Positions 24,264 through 25,424 of a DNA stretch of 25,424 bases are shown here, in pieces. Source of the stretch: an uncultured Bacilli bacterium (GTDB lineage Bacteria; Bacillota_I; Bacilli_A; RF39; UBA660). The translations under genes were made by a program, and so were the position numbers. Below the pieces are notes generated by a model. The model was not told where the DNA came from. It saw nothing but the letters and a program-made list of their open reading frames with translations, and searched no databases. The stretch is from NCBI GenBank assembly GCA_947625005.1, contig CANQNA010000005.1, positions 1 through 25,424 of the forward strand, read 5' to 3'. The first letter of the stretch is position 1. The number at the start of each line of letters is the position of its first letter.

Positions 24264-24742
24264 GGAAAGAACTCGATACATATAAAATAGGAACAACCGC
24301 CAATTCAACCTCCACAATGCACAAACTCGCTTCAAAACCTATTACTATTGATTGTTTTGAAATTGGTGATTATAATAGAGATTTAGTGTTAGACAGTAAT
24401 ATACCTTATGAAGATGATGTGACAATAAGAACAATAGTAGAAGGCAAAAATACAAATGAAGGTATTATAGCCTTTTTAGAGAATTTAAGACAAAAGTATT
24501 TAGAAACAAATGATAAAAAGTATTGGAAAGAATTAGTGCGGTGGTTGCCTGAATCTTGGCTACAAACCCGTACTATGACAATGAATTATGAAAATCTTTT
24601 AAGTATTGTTAAGCAAAGACAAGGACATAAATTGAGTGAATGGAACACTTTTATTGAATGGGTGAAAACATTACCATATGCAGATGTATTGATTTTTGGA
24701 CGAGATATAGGAGAGATACTTGAAAATAGTGAAAATTTATGA
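24264..24742 (+). CDS. Conserved phage protein, possible ThyX-like fold, exon 2 of 2
   Basis: 479 bases in phase after intron 4, encoding WKELDTYKIGTTANSTSTMH, then a helical region (GIIAFLENLRQKYLETNDKK, WLPESWLQTRTMTMNYENLL) and ILENSENL before the TGA at 24740-24742. That TGA shares its TG with the extended-10 element of the next promoter. A longer frame opens at 24071 but its first 65 codons are intron RNA. Confidence 0.8.
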
Positions 24743-24748
24743 TATAAT
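24720..24748 (+). promoter_or_regulatory. Promoter for the last gene, overlapping the upstream stop codon
   Basis: TTGAAA (24720-24725), a 17-base spacer, TG (24740-24741) and TATAAT (24743-24748). The whole promoter except the -10 box lies in coding sequence. Confidence 0.75.
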
Positions 24749-24782
24749 AAAAACATAAACAAGTAAGGAGAAAAGAAATAAT

Positions 24783-25424
24783 ATGAAAAGTAAATTTATA
24801 AATAGAGAAAATATTGAAGGATATGTATTTACTCATGAACTTGAAGTAAAAGTTTCTCAAAGACAGGATTCTAAAATTTTTGGACAAGAATATATAAATG
24901 GTAATTTAATGGTAGCAACAGATGAAGAGGGGCTTAATGTATTAACAATTCATTATAGATGTGTAACCCCTACTACAAAAGATGGTAAAGTAAATCAGAC
25001 TTTTAATGCACTTAAAAAGATAATTACAGAAAATAAGACTTGGCTTAATGTAGGCAAGGATGAATGTTTTAAGGTAAGATGTAATCCTACTCTTGAGGTG
25101 AATGATTTTTATAGTAATAGAGATAATAGTCTTGTTTCTGCTAAGTCTAATGAAAGTGGATTTGTAACAATAATTAATCAGCTTAATTCAGATGTAGATG
25201 AAAGAAATACTTTTGCTGTTGATATTATAGTAAATAAAATAACAAGAGTAGAAGCTGACCCAGAAAGAAGTATTGAGGAAGCTATAAGGATAGGCGGAGT
25301 TGTCTTTAATTATAAAAAAGAAGTTATGCCTGTTGAACTTATAGCAAGAGATGAAAGAGCAATTAATTATTTTGAAGGTATGGATATAAGTCCTAAAAAT
25401 CCTCTTGCAACACAATTACAAGGA
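24783..25424 (+). CDS. Conserved phage protein, putative single-strand DNA-binding protein (partial)
   Basis: 214 codons are open to the right edge, with an AAGGAG site and a clear promoter. The sequence has beta-rich segments (VFTHELEVKVSQRQDSKIF, NGNLMVATDEEGLNVLTI) that could form an OB fold, then an acidic end with YFEGMDISPKNPLATQ. I recognise this as a protein found in many Firmicutes phages near replication genes, which is why I suggest single-strand binding, but no motif proves it. Its codon use is richer in AAG, as in the winged-helix gene, consistent with high expression. Confidence 0.65.
   Translation, partial: MKSKFINRENIEGYVFTHELEVKVSQRQDSKIFGQEYINGNLMVATDEEGLNVLTIHYRCVTPTTKDGKVNQTFNALKKIITENKTWLNVGKDECFKVRCNPTLEVNDFYSNRDNSLVSAKSNESGFVTIINQLNSDVDERNTFAVDIIVNKITRVEADPERSIEEAIRIGGVVFNYKKEVMPVELIARDERAINYFEGMDISPKNPLATQLQG

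Noticed and set aside
24071..24742. A 223-residue gene starting inside intron 4
   Set aside because: The first 65 codons are ribozyme core. The real protein joins exon 22818-23169 to 24264-24742.

Overview
The window comes from a large, AT-rich tailed phage (Caudoviricetes) that probably infects a low-G+C Gram-positive host, most likely a gut Clostridia-type Firmicute. The signs are strong AGGAGG-type ribosome binding sites, sigma-A-like promoters, a SleB/CwlJ-type wall hydrolase plus an amidase, HPr-like and CodY-like domains, and phage-encoded type II topoisomerase, NAD+ DNA ligase, PhoH and RNA ligase. I could not place it in a named phage genus.

Layout. 1-4913 is a leftward late operon: a small protein, a 1084-residue coiled-coil tail fibre, a glycosyltransferase with a helical-repeat tail, and a collagen-like protein that leaves the window. 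4914-5047 is the divergent promoter region. 5048-13164 runs rightward in short units, mostly separated by a rho-independent terminator followed at once by a TTGAAA/TG-N-TATAAT promoter. It holds a nucleotidyltransferase with a CodY-like C-terminus, a small membrane protein, an RNA ligase, an HPr/Crh-like protein, a SleB-like lysin, a zinc protein, a polynucleotide kinase, a metallophosphoesterase, PIN-PhoH, an amidase endolysin and a possible ADP-ribosyltransferase-fold protein. 13258-21337 is a DNA topology and replication unit: topoisomerase subunit B split by three group I introns, a zinc-ribbon protein, topoisomerase subunit A and LigA. 21350-25424 holds small regulators, a coiled-coil GIY-YIG protein, a conserved phage gene split by a fourth group I intron, and the start of a putative single-strand-binding protein.

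Two things stand out. First, the amber codon TAG appears to be a sense codon, probably Gln. Five in-frame TAGs interrupt four otherwise continuous genes, and no gene in the window ends in TAG; all stops are TAA or TGA. The TAGs lie in the fibre, glycosyltransferase, lysin and GIY-YIG genes, and none is in the roughly 2,000 codons of the topoisomerase and ligase genes. This resembles the late-gene recoding (genetic code 15) known from some gut phages. Second, four related group I introns have exact splice sites that I could set from P1 pairing, the terminal G and restored protein motifs. Their homing-endonuclease content ranges from intact, through frameshifted and remnant, to absent.

Other unusual points are a Crh-like HPr without the active-site His, a nucleotidyltransferase/CodY-wHTH fusion, a possible RNA-repair gene set, and strand-symmetric enrichment of GCGG/CCGC. 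I saw no tRNA, rRNA, CRISPR array, insertion sequence or integrase in the window.
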